A program made the position numbers and the translations under genes. From Bacteroidota bacterium (GTDB lineage: Bacteria > Bacteroidota > Rhodothermia > Rhodothermales > UBA10348), in the NCBI GenBank assembly GCA_004356265.1, contig SMXK01000109.1:1-7534 (forward strand): a DNA stretch of 7,534 nt. The letters are read 5' to 3'. The notes beneath the pieces are model-generated. The model was not told the DNA's origin, ran no database searches, and worked only from the letters and a program-made list of their open reading frames with translations. How positions within the stretch are numbered: position 1 is the stretch's first letter; each line of letters starts with the position of its first letter. Of the stretch, positions 5,546-7,534 are shown piece after piece.

Positions 5546-7534
5546 CTAGCGTTGTCCTGATCCAAAATTAAAAGTTAACCCGAGTTGAACCGTTCGCGGC
5601 TCAGAAAACCAGTTCTGATGGGTGTCTACATCATCCAGCGTAAACAGCCCGACGAGTCGGGCGGAGTCCAACGTTTCTTCAACAGGAAATCGGTGATCCC
5701 GAACAGCTCTGCCTGTTACAGAGAAAACGGTCAACTCATTCGCTTGATCAAATAGGTTGTAAACTCGCAGGAAAAGAGATAGTGAGTTTGAATCGATGCG
5801 GAAATCCTTTTTCAGATATAGATCGACGTTGTGTCGAATTGGCTTGCTGTCCGTGTTCTTGAATTTGGTATTAGCGTCGAGCCGCAATGGCTGCGGCGTA
5901 TAAGGCTGCCCGCTCGAAATGCGACCAATGAAGCTGACCAACCAGGAATTGGGTTTCCCGATCGCCAATGTTGCGTTAATAGAGTGTCGTTGATCCCAGT
6001 CCAGTGGTAAAAACTGCTTCTCTGCATCCTGCACAGCTCCACCTGACGCACCAGCTGTTTGAACGATTGCAATATTGTCGGGATCAGATTCCGTTCCCTG
6101 TCCAAACTGGAGTGTATAATCGATACTCCCCGAAATAAATCCACTACTGCTTCGGGAATTAAGAGCGATCGTAAATCCTCGATTTGTACCGTTTGCTGAA
6201 TTGGTTCTGCGGAGGTAGCTGCTGAAATTACCGATCTGACGAATCACCTCTAAACCGATGAGGTTGCTGTAGTCTGAATAGAATAACGTCACATCCAAAC
6301 CGACATTCTCGAACACCTCCTGCTGCAGGCCAATTTCATACGAAATCGTTTTTTGGGGCTTCAGATCTGGATTCCCAACGACAGGTCCATCGATACCGTT
6401 AACTTTGTACTCAGAATTATCATACAAGAGTTCGAACGGCGGGGTTTTAAAGAAATGTCCGTACGCAACGTGGAATACGCCCTTATTCGAAATGGGGTAA
6501 GCGATCCCAAATCGCGGGCTGATTTGCGTGGTCGTTTCTGCTGGTCGCGTATCCGACGAGCTGAGTAGACTTACGCTGCCAACAACCGGATTCACCCGTG
6601 GATTTACCAGAGCCAGATGATCAGGGCGAAACAAGTCGAACCTCAGTCCCAGGTTTATAATCAGCTCATTAAGCTCCAACTTGTCCTGAGCGTAAAACGC
6701 AAACTCGGTCGGGTGATGTTCATATTGAAGATCACTGAATCCTGTTTCCCCGCTAGCCGCTAACTGCGGTGGTACAATTAAAGCCCGCCTTGATTGTGCG
6801 AGAAACTCTTCAAAAGACATCGTCGCATCGGCCGGGAAAAAATTATTGCCGAGACCGGGCTCATCTGAAAACTCAGGTGACAGGCTTTCGAAGTAAACAC
6901 GATGCGACACAAATTCGCTGCCAAACTTCAGGAGATTATAATTGTCCACTTGCCAGGTAAAATCTACCTTCGCCAACAATTTGTCAGTTTCTACCCTGTC
7001 AATTCCGCCCTTAGTTCCACCCAGAAGAAATCGATCCCTTGAAGTGAACACTGTTTGCAAACGGGGATCAGCAACATCCTCAAAAAGAAAAGAGTTCTGC
7101 CGGGCCTTTGAGTAACTCAGGCTGGCCGTATAAAAGGCCCTTGAGCCCAGAGTATGATTAAAATTGAGAATATGGAATTGGCTTTGACTATCAACATTCT
7201 TGATCCCATCAGGCGTAAAGCGATAATTGTCGTCATAGGCTTTGCCATTCCCATCGTCAAAGAAAAAACTGTATGAAAGCCTGAACATTGGACTGATTCT
7301 ATAGTCCAGTTTAAAATTCAGGAATAAATGATCGCTTGGACTCATCGCAACAAAGTCACCGTTCCCGGTCAAGAGCGAGTCCGGAATGGCAATAATATTA
7401 CTTCGAACTCCGGGGTCTTCTGGAAACCGTCTCCTGAACCAAGTTTCGTAAACCGCTATCTGCCATGCATCTCCCGGCTTCGCCAGCTGTTCTCCGACCA
7501 AAAACCCGTCGTCGCTGTTTCTACGACCGAAGAA
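5546..7534 (-). CDS. TonB-dependent outer-membrane receptor, partial (5' end outside window)
   Basis: The reading frame is open from the right edge (about 662 codons) to a TAG stop, with no stop upstream, so the true start, signal peptide, any carboxypeptidase-like regulatory domain and the plug lie beyond the window. A TTG at 7499-7501 is only an internal Leu codon. What remains is the beta-barrel: many alternating amphipathic strands rich in Tyr, Phe and Asn, such as 'LNLGLRFDLFRPD' near 6620-6660. It also has the motif typical of these receptors, 'GNPDLKPQKTISYEIGLQQ' (about 6324-6380), followed by 'LDVTLFYSDYSNLIG'. The C-terminus, 'TVQLGLTFNFGSGQR', is a final barrel strand. Such receptors take up ligands across the outer membrane using TonB/ExbBD energy; the substrate cannot be read from sequence. 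The stop lies 51 bases before the next gene, suggesting co-transcription. The class is secure, the subfamily is not; no SusC-specific feature is visible in the part present. Confidence 0.93.
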   Translation of the reverse strand, partial: FFGRRNSDDGFLVGEQLAKPGDAWQIAVYETWFRRRFPEDPGVRSNIIAIPDSLLTGNGDFVAMSPSDHLFLNFKLDYRISPMFRLSYSFFFDDGNGKAYDDNYRFTPDGIKNVDSQSQFHILNFNHTLGSRAFYTASLSYSKARQNSFLFEDVADPRLQTVFTSRDRFLLGGTKGGIDRVETDKLLAKVDFTWQVDNYNLLKFGSEFVSHRVYFESLSPEFSDEPGLGNNFFPADATMSFEEFLAQSRRALIVPPQLAASGETGFSDLQYEHHPTEFAFYAQDKLELNELIINLGLRFDLFRPDHLALVNPRVNPVVGSVSLLSSSDTRPAETTTQISPRFGIAYPISNKGVFHVAYGHFFKTPPFELLYDNSEYKVNGIDGPVVGNPDLKPQKTISYEIGLQQEVFENVGLDVTLFYSDYSNLIGLEVIRQIGNFSSYLRRTNSANGTNRGFTIALNSRSSSGFISGSIDYTLQFGQGTESDPDNIAIVQTAGASGGAVQDAEKQFLPLDWDQRHSINATLAIGKPNSWLVSFIGRISSGQPYTPQPLRLDANTKFKNTDSKPIRHNVDLYLKKDFRIDSNSLSLFLRVYNLFDQANELTVFSVTGRAVRDHRFPVEETLDSARLVGLFTLDDVDTHQNWFSEPRTVQLGLTFNFGSGQR

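Overview
The window is almost entirely coding. It holds four genes, all on the minus strand and separated by only 37 to 51 bases, so they look like part of one operon. In transcription order (right to left) they are: the 3' part of a TonB-dependent outer-membrane receptor (7534-5546, 5' end outside the window); a 1093-residue secreted multidomain protein with calcium-binding loops, a fibronectin-III-like domain and a FlgD/T9SS-type C-terminal domain (5494-2213); a PorV/PorQ-family (UPF0164-like) outer-membrane beta-barrel protein (2175-1057); and the 5' part of a SurA/PpiC-like periplasmic lipoprotein (1015 to the left edge). The last gene runs off the window and is easily missed because its stop codon is not present.

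The combination suggests a Gram-negative bacterium of the FCB superphylum (Bacteroidota, Rhodothermota, Balneolota, Calditrichota, KSB1, Marinimicrobia, Latescibacterota and relatives). The pointers are a T9SS-like C-terminal domain after an 'I-x-VVP-x-PY' linker, a PorV-type barrel, a signal peptide ending in 'YAQ', and no strong Shine-Dalgarno sequence before the starts that can be seen. The phylum cannot be fixed from this window alone. No RNA gene, insertion sequence, CRISPR array, convincing promoter or terminator was seen.

As an inferred working model, the operon builds a cell-surface module. The TonB receptor would import a ligand. The large acidic, calcium-loop-rich protein would be exported through a type IX-like route and act at the surface, possibly in ligand capture. 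The PorV-family barrel would be the partner that receives or anchors that cargo. The SurA-like lipoprotein would help fold the barrels or the cargo. The layout recalls SusC/SusD-type receptor pairs, but the partner here is a T9SS-like cargo rather than a SusD lipoprotein. The substrate is unknown. The parvulin-like domain of the lipoprotein lacks the expected active-site histidines, which points to a chaperone rather than an isomerase.
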